Shown one piece after another: positions 28,046 to 36,905 of a stretch of 64,000 nt of DNA; position 1 is the first letter of the stretch; each line of letters begins with the position of its first letter. The notes below the pieces were generated by a model. It worked only from the letters and a program-made list of their open reading frames with translations, did no database searches and was not told the origin of the DNA. The stretch spans positions 62,001-126,000 of the forward strand of contig JBBFLD010000002.1 of the NCBI GenBank assembly GCA_037481715.1, given 5' to 3'. The stretch is from Rosettibacter sp037481715. GTDB taxonomy: Bacteria; Bacteroidota; Ignavibacteria; Ignavibacteriales; Melioribacteraceae. Made by a program: the position numbers and the translations under genes.

Positions 28046-28423
28046 TTATGAGCTTGCTAAAATTTGTTCAATCTTCTCCCTTAAGATTTGAGGCGTAAAT
28101 GGTTTAACAATATAATTATTCACTTTAGCTTGAAGAGCTTCGAGTATATCTTCTTTTAATCCTCTTGTTGTAACCATTAAAATTGGGAGAGATTGAGTTT
28201 TTTCGTTTGAGCGTATTGCTTTAACTAATTCAAGACCGGAAACTTCCGGCATATTCCAATCGGTTATAACAAAGTTGATTGAATCATCAGAATTTAACTT
28301 TGAGAGTGCCTCTTTGCCATCGGCAGCTTCTACAAAGTTATCATAACCGATTGATTTGAGGGAATTGGCTACAATTCTCCTCATTGTAACTGAGTCATCG
28401 ACAACTAAGAATTTAAGTGCCAT
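28046..28423 (-). CDS. cheY: Chemotaxis response regulator CheY
   Basis: A 125-aa stand-alone receiver domain. The acidic pair is in LVVDDSVTMRR, the phosphoacceptor is D55 in VITDWNMPEVSG (the TDWNMP stretch is typical of true CheY), the switch Thr lies in ILMVTTRG and the Lys in NNYIVKPFTP. It should carry the signal from CheA to FliM. An AGGAG ribosome site precedes the ATG. It sits directly upstream of cheZ, its likely phosphatase. Confidence 0.95.
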   Translation of the reverse strand: MALKFLVVDDSVTMRRIVANSLKSIGYDNFVEAADGKEALSKLNSDDSINFVITDWNMPEVSGLELVKAIRSNEKTQSLPILMVTTRGLKEDILEALQAKVNNYIVKPFTPQILREKIEQILASS

Positions 28424-28433
28424 AGTTTTACTC

Positions 28434-28799
28434 CTAATTCAAATATTTTGAAACTTCATATAAAACTCTTTTTGGGTCAAATGGTTTTATTAAATATGAA
28501 TTAGCTCCACATTCTAACCCTCTGTGTATATCTTCACTGTTACCTAATGAAGTCAACACAATTATTGGCAAATCCTTATACTCTTCATTATTCCGGATAG
28601 AACGAATCAGCTCAAATCCATCTACATTTGGCATGTTTAAATCAGTAATAACTAAATCAATTTTGTAGTTCGGAAGTTTTTCTAAAGCTTCCATTCCATC
28701 TGAGCATGTTATGATCTCGTAACCTTTCACACTTAAGGCTACAGAAACAAATTTTCTAATTGTCGGAGAATCATCTGCAACTAATATTACCCGTTTCAT
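28434..28799 (-). CDS. Second single-domain response regulator, CheY-like
   Basis: A 121-aa stand-alone receiver: ILVADDSPTIRKF, phosphoacceptor D53 in VITDLNMPNVDGF, switch Thr in IIVLTSLGNS, Lys in SYLIKPFDPK. All catalytic residues are present. It is less like canonical CheY than its neighbour (LNMP rather than WNMP) and may act as a phosphate sink or serve another output. It lies between cheR and the first cheY with 8- to 10-base gaps. Confidence 0.92.
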   Translation of the reverse strand: MKRVILVADDSPTIRKFVSVALSVKGYEIITCSDGMEALEKLPNYKIDLVITDLNMPNVDGFELIRSIRNNEEYKDLPIIVLTSLGNSEDIHRGLECGANSYLIKPFDPKRVLYEVSKYLN

Positions 28800-28807
28800 T
28801 TTTATAA

Positions 28808-29707
28808 TTACTCCTTCTTATATCCGACAGTCTTAGGAAAACTCACAAGATTAAATGCTTTCGAAATACCTTGCAAAGTTTCTGAATAACCGATAAACAA
28901 ATAGCCTCCTCTGTTTAAAGAATTATATAAATGCGAAACCACCTTTATTTTCGAAGCATTATCGAAATAAATTAAGACATTGGCACAAAAAATTATGTCA
29001 AAATTGTACATTGTCTTCATCATAATATCATCATATAAGTTGAGTATACTGAAAGAAACCAATTTTTTTAACTCTGGTTTTACCTCAAAAGTGTTACCAT
29101 TTATTAAAAAATATTTTTTAAGGTAATATGGCGGAATATTGCGAACAGAATATTCTTTATAAATTCCGCTCTTAGCAGTTTCAATAACTGCTGAACTTAT
29201 ATCTGTTCCAACAATTTCTATTTCTATGTTTGGATATTTCGGTTTAACCAAATCATCAAAGACCATTGCAATTGAATAAGCTTCTTCACCGGATGAACAT
29301 GCTGCGCTCCAAACTCTAATTTTATTTTTCTTTTGTGAAATTTTATTTTGAATTATTTCAGGAAACACCTTTGAAGCCAGTGCATCAAGTTGAGGTTGAT
29401 TTCGAAAGAAGAATGTTTCATTTATTGTTATTGCTTCGTAAAAATATTTCTTTTCTTCAGCGTTTTTATTGCTTTTTAATAAGCTGAAATATTCTTCGTA
29501 TGTTTTTAAACCAAGAAACGAAATCCTCCTCTGCAAACGGCTTTCGAGCAAATATTTTTTATTATCCTGAAAATAAATTCCTGTCAGATCATAAATAAAT
29601 TTTCGTATTTCCTGAAATAACTGAAGCGACATTGTCATCTGCTTCGGCAAAACACTGCTTAAGCTTTTACTTAAATCAGGAACTTTTAATTCAGTAAATT
29701 GGCTCAT
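28808..29707 (-). CDS. cheR: Chemotaxis protein methyltransferase CheR
   Basis: A 299-aa protein with an N-terminal helical CheR domain (about residues 25-90: FQEIRKFIYDLTGIYFQDNK, RLQRRISFLGLKTYEEYFSL). The SAM-dependent methyltransferase domain has IRVWSAACSSGEEAYSIAMV and IEIVGTDISSAVIETAKSGI. The stretch FDIIFCANVLIYFD is the usual core strand. It methylates glutamates of chemoreceptors and pairs with CheB in adaptation. About 25 residues precede the CheR domain, slightly more than usual. No receptor gene is in the window. Confidence 0.96.
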   Translation of the reverse strand: MSQFTELKVPDLSKSLSSVLPKQMTMSLQLFQEIRKFIYDLTGIYFQDNKKYLLESRLQRRISFLGLKTYEEYFSLLKSNKNAEEKKYFYEAITINETFFFRNQPQLDALASKVFPEIIQNKISQKKNKIRVWSAACSSGEEAYSIAMVFDDLVKPKYPNIEIEIVGTDISSAVIETAKSGIYKEYSVRNIPPYYLKKYFLINGNTFEVKPELKKLVSFSILNLYDDIMMKTMYNFDIIFCANVLIYFDNASKIKVVSHLYNSLNRGGYLFIGYSETLQGISKAFNLVSFPKTVGYKKE

Positions 29708-29715
29708 ATCATTAA

Positions 29716-31110
29716 TTATTTAGTGGAATTAATTTTTTTTCTTTGTTCAATAACTTCTTGAGCTTTATTTCTTACCATTTCATCTTCATCCTGTGCTAAT
29801 CGAATTAAAGCATCTGTAGATTCAGAATTATCAACCATTTCAAGTAATTCTATTAATCTTAATTTATTCCAGATATTTTCATCATTAATCATTGAATCAA
29901 TAAACAGCAAAGCACTTTGTGGGTCAAGATTAAAAATAATTTCCATGCTTGCTCTTCTTACTTCTTCATCCGGATGATTTAAGAATTCACTCACTGCATG
30001 AATAACATTGCGAATAATCACTAAAGAAATTTGGGATTGAACTTCAGAACTCATTACATAAGAAACAATTGATAACAACAAATTCAAAATATGAACAATA
30101 TTTTCCGGCTTTTCATTAAGAATACGGGGCATTTCTTCAAAGACAAAATTTATATTGTTAGCTGCTTTAGAACGAATAATTTCATCAAGCTCATAATCTT
30201 CTCCAAGAAATCTTAAGCTTGCAAGCAAAATGTCTTTGTCATTAAATACATTTATCAGCGAGAGAGCAATTTTTTTATGTTCTGCATTCCCTTCTCTTAA
30301 TGTATACATTAATAAACTTTTCATCTTATCATCAAAAGGAATATCAAGATTATATTTTTCTTTAAGTAAAAAGATTGAAGTAATAAGTGGCCAAACAAGC
30401 GGTCCATGAACATTTAAGATTTGTTCAAGAAGGAAAAAATATGTGTTTACATCTCCAATGTAACCAAGACTTTCAAGAATTGAATATTTAGTTAATTCAT
30501 CTTCAGAATTAAATTTAGAAATAAGAAAATCGAGAGCTTTTTGAGAACCAATTTTTCCTAAAGCTTCTACAATTGTGGGTTTATACAATTCATTTCTTTC
30601 ATAAAAAAGAAGCAGTATATCCACAGCATCTTCATAATGAATATTTCCAAGTGCTTCGATGCAAGCAAGTATAACATTATCATTATCTGTTGTGCTTAAA
30701 ATCTCTATAATGTGATTTACTGCTCGTGGATTTGCAATAATACCAAGCAAATCTATAATAAACTTTTTATCATCATCATTTCTATCATGATTATAATCAA
30801 TCAATGCATCGATGGATAAATCTCCAAGTTTTGCTAAAATTTCTCCTGCAAGATTTCTAATTGATATATCTGGAGAAGAAACATAATGGACAAGATGCGC
30901 TGGTGCATCTTCAGGCATATGATTCAATAGTAGCATTGTAGCAGCATTACGCACGCCTTTGTCTTCGTGGGATATTAGAGAACAAATTTGAGGGGTATAC
31001 TTTTTTACATCTGCATCTCCATTTAATGCATATAACACATCAATTATTTCATCACTTGTATGTTTTTCTAATTCATTAAAAAAATTTTCATTGATAGAAA
31101 TGTCATTCAT
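29716..31110 (-). CDS. HEAT-repeat protein, first gene of the chemotaxis operon
   Basis: A 464-aa soluble all-helical protein made of HEAT-type repeats, for example ISHEDKGVRNAATMLLLNHM, VSSPDISIRNLAGEILAKLG, TIVEALGKIGSQKALDFLIS, LNHPDEEVRRASMEIIFNLD and AQDEDEMVRNKAQEVIEQRK. There is no signal peptide or membrane segment. Such proteins act as binding scaffolds. It is the promoter-proximal gene of the operon and precedes cheR by 8 bases, so a scaffold or adaptor role in chemotaxis signalling is plausible but unproven. A sigma-54-like promoter lies 31 bases before its ATG. Confidence 0.85.
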   Translation of the reverse strand: MNDISINENFFNELEKHTSDEIIDVLYALNGDADVKKYTPQICSLISHEDKGVRNAATMLLLNHMPEDAPAHLVHYVSSPDISIRNLAGEILAKLGDLSIDALIDYNHDRNDDDKKFIIDLLGIIANPRAVNHIIEILSTTDNDNVILACIEALGNIHYEDAVDILLLFYERNELYKPTIVEALGKIGSQKALDFLISKFNSEDELTKYSILESLGYIGDVNTYFFLLEQILNVHGPLVWPLITSIFLLKEKYNLDIPFDDKMKSLLMYTLREGNAEHKKIALSLINVFNDKDILLASLRFLGEDYELDEIIRSKAANNINFVFEEMPRILNEKPENIVHILNLLLSIVSYVMSSEVQSQISLVIIRNVIHAVSEFLNHPDEEVRRASMEIIFNLDPQSALLFIDSMINDENIWNKLRLIELLEMVDNSESTDALIRLAQDEDEMVRNKAQEVIEQRKKINSTK

Positions 31111-31140
31111 ATAAAACCATTATTAGTTTTTGATTAACTT

Positions 31141-31155
31141 TCAAGTTATGTGCCG
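31141..31155 (-). promoter_or_regulatory. Sigma-54-like promoter of the chemotaxis operon
   Basis: On the minus strand the site reads CGGCAC-ATAAC-TTGA, matching the GGCAC and TTG core of the -24/-12 consensus with correct spacing. It ends 31 bases upstream of the first gene's ATG, as in flgB. Confidence 0.65.
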
Positions 31156-31206
31156 TTATTATTTTTACAAAAAATCTGATTAAAAATATTTTTTAATCTT
31201 TGTTTA

Positions 31207-31223
31207 TGAATAATATTAGCCAA
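31207..31223 (-). promoter_or_regulatory. Candidate activator-binding dyad upstream of the chemotaxis operon
   Basis: On the minus strand it reads TTGGCTAATATTATTCA, identical over 17 bases to the site upstream of fliL, where it is on the plus strand. The dyad centre is about 60 bp upstream of the -24 GG in both, so the opposite orientation does not change the geometry. Confidence 0.65.
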
Positions 31224-31416
31224 ATGATAATAATCATCCACTTAGATTATCGAAAAGTTCTTGAAAAGATTTAGAACGAATTGATTATATTGAAAGCCAA
31301 AAAAAGAATTTTAGATAATCATTTAAATTAAAGAAAATGAAATCTCTTTCGATAATAAACTACGAAGTAAAATGTTTTATGAATTGAAGTCTATTTTGAA
31401 TAAATAAATTTTTATA

Positions 31417-32649
31417 ATGACACAATACAGCAATTATAAGTCGAACAATCCAGAAAATGCGAAGCCCAATATAAAAGGCTTACACACTTTATATTTATTA
31501 TTAAATGCTTTTGATATTGGTTTTTTAGTAAGTGACAACTCAGGTTCTATAATTTATTCAAACACTTCCCTTCTTAAAATTTTGGGTATTAATTATGAAG
31601 ATATTCATTCGAAAGACATAAATGAATTCATTGATTATCTTAATAAAAATTGTTTGAATGATTTAGGAAATATTAGTTTATTAAAAAATTTATCCGAAGA
31701 TGAAGAAAAATATTTAAGTCTTATCTTAAGCTGTAAAGAAAATCGATTCATAAAATTTTCTTCTTATCCTTTGACTACTTTTGGTTTTCCATATAGAATA
31801 TGGCTTTTCATAGATTATACAGATAAAGTTGCAGGTGGAATCACAATTAAATTTGATGTCCCTCCAAAAGTCAAAGAAGAAGATTTAGAAGAACTAATTA
31901 AAACACTTCAAGAAAAAAATTCAGAACTTGAAAAACAAGTTGAGAAATTAACACAGGATAAATCTTCAAAAGAAAAATTCATTTCTGTTATTGCTCATGA
32001 CTTAAAAAGTCCATTTCAGGGTTTACTCGGAATATTTGATATAATCACAGAAACTTTTGATGAACTTACAACTGACGAGCTTAAAAAATATCTTGGATAT
32101 GCAAAGTCATCAGTAAAAAATTTATATCAGCTTATCGAAGAATTATTGCAATGGTCACGCATTGCACTTGGGACAGTCCAGTTTAATCCGACTAAATGCA
32201 ATTTATATCAGGAAATGGTTAATGTGATTAATTTAAATAAAAACTTGCTCGATAATAAGAAGTTAACAGTTATTAATTATCTTAAAGAAAATCTTGAAGC
32301 ATTTGCCGATGAAGTGATGGTTAATACAATTTTCAGAAATTTATTATCAAATGCAATTAAGTATTCAAAGAGAGGCGGCACAATTATAATTGATGCAGAA
32401 AGACAAGAAGATTTTATTCAAGTATCTTTTACTGACCATGGTATTGGAATGGATAGAGAAATTCAAGAAAAATTATTTAAACTTGGCGAACAGGTTACCA
32501 TGCTGGGCACAGAAAACGAGACAGGAACTGGATTAGGATTAATTTTAAGCAAGGAAATGGTTGAATTAAACGGCGGTAAAATCTGGTTTGAAAGCGAACC
32601 AGGGAAAGGTTCAACTTTTTATATAACACTTCCAAAAGCAAAACAGTAA
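31417..32649 (+). CDS. Cytoplasmic PAS-domain sensor histidine kinase
   Basis: A 410-aa protein without membrane segments. A PAS-like sensor region (about residues 22-140, LLNAFDIGFLVSDNSGSIIY) is followed by a short coiled coil (155-185). The kinase core has phosphoacceptor H194 in VIAHDLKSPFQGLLG, an N-box NTIFRNLLSNAIKYSKRGG, and ATP-lid motifs DHGIGM and GTGLGLILSKEM. It is divergent from the chemotaxis operon and followed 6 bases later by a hybrid kinase, so the two probably work together. The signal and the target are unknown; no response regulator with an output domain accompanies it. Confidence 0.92.
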   Translation: MTQYSNYKSNNPENAKPNIKGLHTLYLLLNAFDIGFLVSDNSGSIIYSNTSLLKILGINYEDIHSKDINEFIDYLNKNCLNDLGNISLLKNLSEDEEKYLSLILSCKENRFIKFSSYPLTTFGFPYRIWLFIDYTDKVAGGITIKFDVPPKVKEEDLEELIKTLQEKNSELEKQVEKLTQDKSSKEKFISVIAHDLKSPFQGLLGIFDIITETFDELTTDELKKYLGYAKSSVKNLYQLIEELLQWSRIALGTVQFNPTKCNLYQEMVNVINLNKNLLDNKKLTVINYLKENLEAFADEVMVNTIFRNLLSNAIKYSKRGGTIIIDAERQEDFIQVSFTDHGIGMDREIQEKLFKLGEQVTMLGTENETGTGLGLILSKEMVELNGGKIWFESEPGKGSTFYITLPKAKQ

Positions 32650-32655
32650 AAAATT

Positions 32656-34635
32656 ATGGAAAGAGAACAGACAGTAAAAGCAAAAAAATACGAATCAAAT
32701 ATTCATGTTGATAACTCTTCAGAGTTATTCCATTTTATTTTTGAAAATTCTGCGCAGGCTTTTGCTGTTCTGCAAAATGATATAATTGTAATGAGCAATC
32801 CTGCTTTCAAAAAATTATTTGGATTTGATAAGAACGATTCAATTAATGGGAAATCAATTTTAGAATTCATTAATCAATCTAATCACAGCATCTTCAAAAA
32901 AATATTAGCAAGTTCTTACAATAACAATGCTCCTTCTGAATTCAACCATATCAAAGGAAAACGAAAGGACGGAACAGAGTTCGAATTAAAAATTGATATT
33001 ACAACTTATCAATTAAATAATGAAAAATTTTTAATCACATCTTTTCAAGATGTAACTGAGAAAAAGAAAATTCTTGAACAAGTAAATAAATTATCAAGAA
33101 TCGTAGATCAAAGTTCTTCAATTATTATAATAACAGACTTAGAAGGAAAAATTGAATATACTAATCCCAAGTTTACAGAAGTAACAGGTTACTTCTTTGA
33201 AGAAGTTCGCGGTAAAAAAATGAACTTCTTAAAATCTGGTTACACTCCAGACCATGAATATGAAGAATTATGGAAAAGAATTTTATCAGGCAAAGAATGG
33301 CGTGGTGAGTTCAAAAACAGAAAGAAAAATGGCGAGTTCTATTGGGAATCTGCAACAATTTCTCCAATTAAAAATGATGAAGGTGAAATAACTCATTTTC
33401 TTGCAATTAAAGAAGATATTACCGAAAAGAAAGAAATGGAGTTTGAACTAAAACGAGCTCTTGATAGTGCTGAAGAAGCAAGCAGATTAAAATCAACTTT
33501 GCTTTCAAATATGAGTCATGAACTTCGAACTCCATTGACTGGAATCATTGGATTTGCAAGTTTATTAAGGGATGAATTAAATAACGCGGAACACGTTGAT
33601 ATTGTTGATAAAATACTTAAATCCGGTAAACGGCTTTTAGTTACATTAAATTCAATACTCAACTTATCTGAAATTGAATCCGGCACATTCCCGATTAATA
33701 TCACTGAATTTAATCTCGCTTCTTACACAAAATATTTCTTAACAAATTATGATAAAACAGCCGCAGAAAAATCTCTTTCATTCAATATAGAAATTCAAGA
33801 TGAAGAAATTTGTGCAGTTGGGGATGAAAATCTTTACAAACAAATTTTACTGCACATTGTTGATAATGCTTTCAAATTTACTCCTGCTGGAAGTGTAAGA
33901 ATTGTTGTAACATCAAATCAGGATTCAAATAACCTTCAGGCAGTTGTGAAAGTAATAGATACAGGAATTGGAATTGCAAAAGAAGACCAAACAAAAATAT
34001 TCAGAGAATTCAGACAACTCAGCGAAGGAATTCGAAGAAATTTTGAAGGAAGCGGTTTAGGATTAGCAGTTGCAAAGAAAATGGCTAAGTTGATGAATGG
34101 AGATATTACAGTTGAAAGTGAACTTGGAAAGGGTTCCACATTCAGCATAATTTTACCTGGAGTAAAAATTCAAGAAACTGATGATATTAGTCAGAAAAAA
34201 AGATTAAAACCAATCTCAGAAAGAAAATCAAAAGAGACAAAGCTTAATCGAAAACCAAAGATATTAAGCATAGAAGATAATTTACTTAATGCAGAATTAG
34301 TCTCCCTCTTTTTACGCGATATTTGTAATGTAGACAGTGCTCATAATTACTCGCAAGCAATGGAAAAAATTAAAAATAACAAATATGAAGCTGTTCTTGT
34401 TGATATAAATCTTGGTAATGGCCCCAGCGGAATTGATTTTGCAAAAGAAATTAGAAAATATCACGCATACAAAAATACACCGCTTATTGCAATAACAGGT
34501 TATGCCTTGTTAAGAGACGAAAAAAAATTATTAAACGACGGTTTTGATTATTACCTTGCCAAACCTTACGACAAAGAAGAACTGATTGATATTTTAATGC
34601 AGGCAATTAAATTCGAAAAAGAAAACCAAACTTGA
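32656..34635 (+). CDS. Hybrid sensor histidine kinase, PAS-PAS-HisKA-HATPase-REC
   Basis: A 659-aa soluble hybrid kinase. Two PAS domains (about residues 22-135 and 145-260; the second has a PAC-like end, SPIKNDEGEITHFLAIKEDITEKK) lead into HisKA with H288 in NMSHELRTPLTG and an ATPase domain (LHIVDNAFKFTPAG, DTGIGIA, GSGLGLAVAKKM). A C-terminal receiver follows, with D583 in AVLVDINLGNG and the Lys in YYLAKPYDK. It may feed a phosphorelay through a separate Hpt protein, not seen here. A hairpin at 34689-34712 ends the unit. Confidence 0.93.
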   Translation: MEREQTVKAKKYESNIHVDNSSELFHFIFENSAQAFAVLQNDIIVMSNPAFKKLFGFDKNDSINGKSILEFINQSNHSIFKKILASSYNNNAPSEFNHIKGKRKDGTEFELKIDITTYQLNNEKFLITSFQDVTEKKKILEQVNKLSRIVDQSSSIIIITDLEGKIEYTNPKFTEVTGYFFEEVRGKKMNFLKSGYTPDHEYEELWKRILSGKEWRGEFKNRKKNGEFYWESATISPIKNDEGEITHFLAIKEDITEKKEMEFELKRALDSAEEASRLKSTLLSNMSHELRTPLTGIIGFASLLRDELNNAEHVDIVDKILKSGKRLLVTLNSILNLSEIESGTFPINITEFNLASYTKYFLTNYDKTAAEKSLSFNIEIQDEEICAVGDENLYKQILLHIVDNAFKFTPAGSVRIVVTSNQDSNNLQAVVKVIDTGIGIAKEDQTKIFREFRQLSEGIRRNFEGSGLGLAVAKKMAKLMNGDITVESELGKGSTFSIILPGVKIQETDDISQKKRLKPISERKSKETKLNRKPKILSIEDNLLNAELVSLFLRDICNVDSAHNYSQAMEKIKNNKYEAVLVDINLGNGPSGIDFAKEIRKYHAYKNTPLIAITGYALLRDEKKLLNDGFDYYLAKPYDKEELIDILMQAIKFEKENQT

Positions 34636-34688
34636 GTTTGTCACTTCAATTATTCATCACATAATTACTTGATTTGATTTTAGGAGGG

Positions 34689-34712
34689 AGGACCGCATTT
34701 TCATACGGTCCT
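34689..34712 (+). terminator. Rho-independent terminator after the hybrid kinase
   Basis: AGGACCG (34689-34695) pairs with CGGTCCT (34706-34712) around a 10-base loop and is followed by TTATTTG on the plus strand. It lies between convergent genes. The T-run is only on the plus side, so it serves mainly the kinase pair, though the stem could also slow transcription arriving from the minus strand. Confidence 0.75.
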
Positions 34713-34800
34713 TTATTTGAAATTTCAGGGCAATAATTTTTTGGGGCACTTTATTATCGATAAAAAACTTAAAAACTTTAGAGCAGAGATTTCAGGAAGT

Positions 34801-36198
34801 TTAACTTTGATTAATTTGTTTTGTTACTTCAATTCCAAGTTGTTCCATTCTATAACGAAGCTTAGAACGAGACAATCCTAAAATTTTTGCAGCTTTAACT
34901 TGATTGCCATTTGTAATTTTGAGTGTCTTTTGAATTAATGCTTTAACAACCTGATCCATTTTAATTCCTTTGGAAGGAATTTGAAGTATGAATTGGTCGC
35001 TTGAATCTTCAACATTACTTTTGCTGTCAAGCAAAAAACTGAAATGATGTTCACTCAAAACATTGTCTTCGCATAATAGAACAACTCTTTCCATAACATT
35101 TCTTAATTCTCTGATATTCCCTTTCCAGTGATAAGATTTAAGAAGTTCAAGTGCACCAGAATCAATTCCTGTTATTTCCTTATTAAACTTCTGATTAAAT
35201 TCTTTTAGAAATGAATAAGCTATATATGGAATATCTTCTTTTCTTTCTCTTAATGGGGGGATATAAATTTTCACAACATTTAATCTGTAAAATAAATCTT
35301 CTCTGAAATTCCCTTTTGCAACTTCTTCTTCGAGATTTCGATTTGTTGCTGCAAGAACTCTCACATTGACACTAATTTCTTTTTCGCCTCCAAGTCTATA
35401 AAACTTTCTTTCCTGAAGAACACGCAAAAGTTTTACCTGCATATCAAGACTTAATTCGCCAATTTCATCGAGCAATAAAGTTCCATTATTTGCCAGTTCA
35501 AATTTTCCAAGTTTAGTTTTTTGAGAAGCTCCTGTAAAAGCTCCTTTTTCATGACCAAACAACTCACTTTCTGCTAATTCTCTTGGAATTGTTGCACAAT
35601 TTATCGTAATAAATGGTGCATTGTTGCGAGGACTTTTTTGATGAATATATTTTGCAAAAACTTCTTTGCCAGTGCCGCTTTCCCCTTCGAGCAATATTGT
35701 TGTGTCTGGACTTTTAGCTAATTTTTCGACTGAATGAAGTAGTCTTTGAATTTTAGTGCTTCTTCCAAAAAAGTCTGGAGTTAATTCATCCTCCATCAAT
35801 AAAGTATGAAGTCTGTCTACTTCTGATTTCAATCTAACATTTTCAATTGCTTTATCAAGTACAATAAGCAATTGGTCTAAGTCAATTGGTTTAAGAAGAA
35901 AATCAAATGCACCTAATTTAATTGATGTTACAGCCATCTTAATATCAGCATAACCTGTAATCATAATTACAGGAATAGAAGGATATTCTTTTTTGATAGC
36001 CTTAAGCAGGTCAATTCCATTATGTGTAGTTAAATATATATCAAGCAGAATTACATCCGGTTGAAATTCATTAATGTATGCCTTGGCTTCGTTGGCATCA
36101 AGACATGTTTGTACTTCGAAATTTTGCTTCGTTAATACTTTCTTCAAAGAAGAAGAAACTAAATCATCATCATCAATTATTAATACTTTCGGATTCAT
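34801..36198 (-). CDS. flgR: Sigma-54-dependent response regulator, NtrC family, probable FlgR
   Basis: A 465-aa protein with the three NtrC domains. The receiver has D53 in VILLDIYLTTHNG. The AAA+ domain has Walker A GESGTGKE at 172-179 and the sigma-54 contact loop GAFTGA at 219-224, followed by TLLLDEIGELSLDMQVKLLR and an arginine-finger region. A Fis-type HTH is at the C-terminus (QVKAAKILGLSRSKLRYRME). It lies 5 bases after the soluble kinase gene. The name FlgR is an inference from this pairing and from sigma-54-like sites before flagellar operons in the same window; it could regulate other processes. Unlike the Helicobacter FlgR, the DNA-binding domain is present. Confidence 0.85.
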   Translation of the reverse strand: MNPKVLIIDDDDLVSSSLKKVLTKQNFEVQTCLDANEAKAYINEFQPDVILLDIYLTTHNGIDLLKAIKKEYPSIPVIMITGYADIKMAVTSIKLGAFDFLLKPIDLDQLLIVLDKAIENVRLKSEVDRLHTLLMEDELTPDFFGRSTKIQRLLHSVEKLAKSPDTTILLEGESGTGKEVFAKYIHQKSPRNNAPFITINCATIPRELAESELFGHEKGAFTGASQKTKLGKFELANNGTLLLDEIGELSLDMQVKLLRVLQERKFYRLGGEKEISVNVRVLAATNRNLEEEVAKGNFREDLFYRLNVVKIYIPPLRERKEDIPYIAYSFLKEFNQKFNKEITGIDSGALELLKSYHWKGNIRELRNVMERVVLLCEDNVLSEHHFSFLLDSKSNVEDSSDQFILQIPSKGIKMDQVVKALIQKTLKITNGNQVKAAKILGLSRSKLRYRMEQLGIEVTKQINQS

Positions 36199-36203
36199 AG
36201 CTT

Positions 36204-36905
36204 TCAGTTATCATTTGTAACTATTGAATTAAACTTTACAAAAAATTTTGAACCTTTTCCGTACTCAGATTCAAAATATAATTCAGCATTGATTTCATTT
36301 AGTAATCTTTTGCAAACTGTCAAACCTACACCTGTACCTTTATCTTTGCTTGTAAAAAATCCTGCCAAAATTTTTTCTTTATCTTCTGGTTTTATTCCGC
36401 ATCCAAAATCTTCAACTTCCCACAAAACTGTATTTTTATCATTATCTCTTTTAGTTCTGACTATAACATTGCCTCTGTCATACGATGCTTCTATTGCATT
36501 ATTAATCAAATTAATAAACACCTGAAGCAATTTATTCTCGTTTGCATGTATTGAAGGAATTGTTTCATCTAATTCTTTAATTATTTTAATTCCTCTTTTA
36601 GAAGCTGTAATACTTACGATTTCTATTGTTCGATTCGTAATTGTATTAATTGATATAGGTTTATTTGCATCTGACGACTTGCGTGTAAAATCAAGTATGT
36701 CGCTGATTATAAAATTTATTCTTTCGAATGCTTCAAGTGAAGATGTAATTGATTCTTGAATTTCTGATGATAATTCATTCTCAAACATTTTCATGTAATC
36801 AAGATTTAACTTGATTACTGTAAGCGGATTTCGAATCTCATGCAATAAACCTGCAGTTAGTTTACCCAAAATCGTAAGCTTATTGTTCTGAACAAAATCT
36901 TCCAA
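36204..36905 (-). CDS. flgS: Soluble sensor histidine kinase paired with the NtrC-type regulator, probable FlgS
   Basis: A 233-aa kinase that consists almost only of the catalytic core. HisKA begins near residue 11 with H22 in AGLLHEIRNPLTVIK. The ATPase domain has LLQVFINLINNAIEASYDRG, EDFGCGIKPED and a lid GFFTSKDKGTGVGLTVCKRLL. No membrane segment or PAS domain is present, as in NtrB/FlgS-type kinases that sense a cytoplasmic state. The start is a TTG; the frame closes shortly upstream and the first internal ATG lies beyond the catalytic His. The flgS name rests on the pairing with the regulator and is tentative. Confidence 0.8.
   Translation of the reverse strand: MEDFVQNNKLTILGKLTAGLLHEIRNPLTVIKLNLDYMKMFENELSSEIQESITSSLEAFERINFIISDILDFTRKSSDANKPISINTITNRTIEIVSITASKRGIKIIKELDETIPSIHANENKLLQVFINLINNAIEASYDRGNVIVRTKRDNDKNTVLWEVEDFGCGIKPEDKEKILAGFFTSKDKGTGVGLTVCKRLLNEINAELYFESEYGKGSKFFVKFNSIVTNDN

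Larger units (their letters stand above)
31111..31416. other. 306-bp intergenic region between divergent chemotaxis operon and kinase gene
   Basis: The region holds the sigma-54-like promoter (31141-31155) and dyad (31207-31223) for the leftward chemotaxis operon. The remaining part, 31224-31416, is very AT-rich, without an open frame, hairpin or repeat that I could support. A promoter for the rightward kinase genes must lie there but no convincing match was found. Confidence 0.7.

Noticed and set aside
34719..34728. TGAAATTTCA palindrome as an operator
   Set aside because: It lies between convergent genes just after a terminator, where no promoter is expected, and such AT-rich 10-base palindromes are common by chance.
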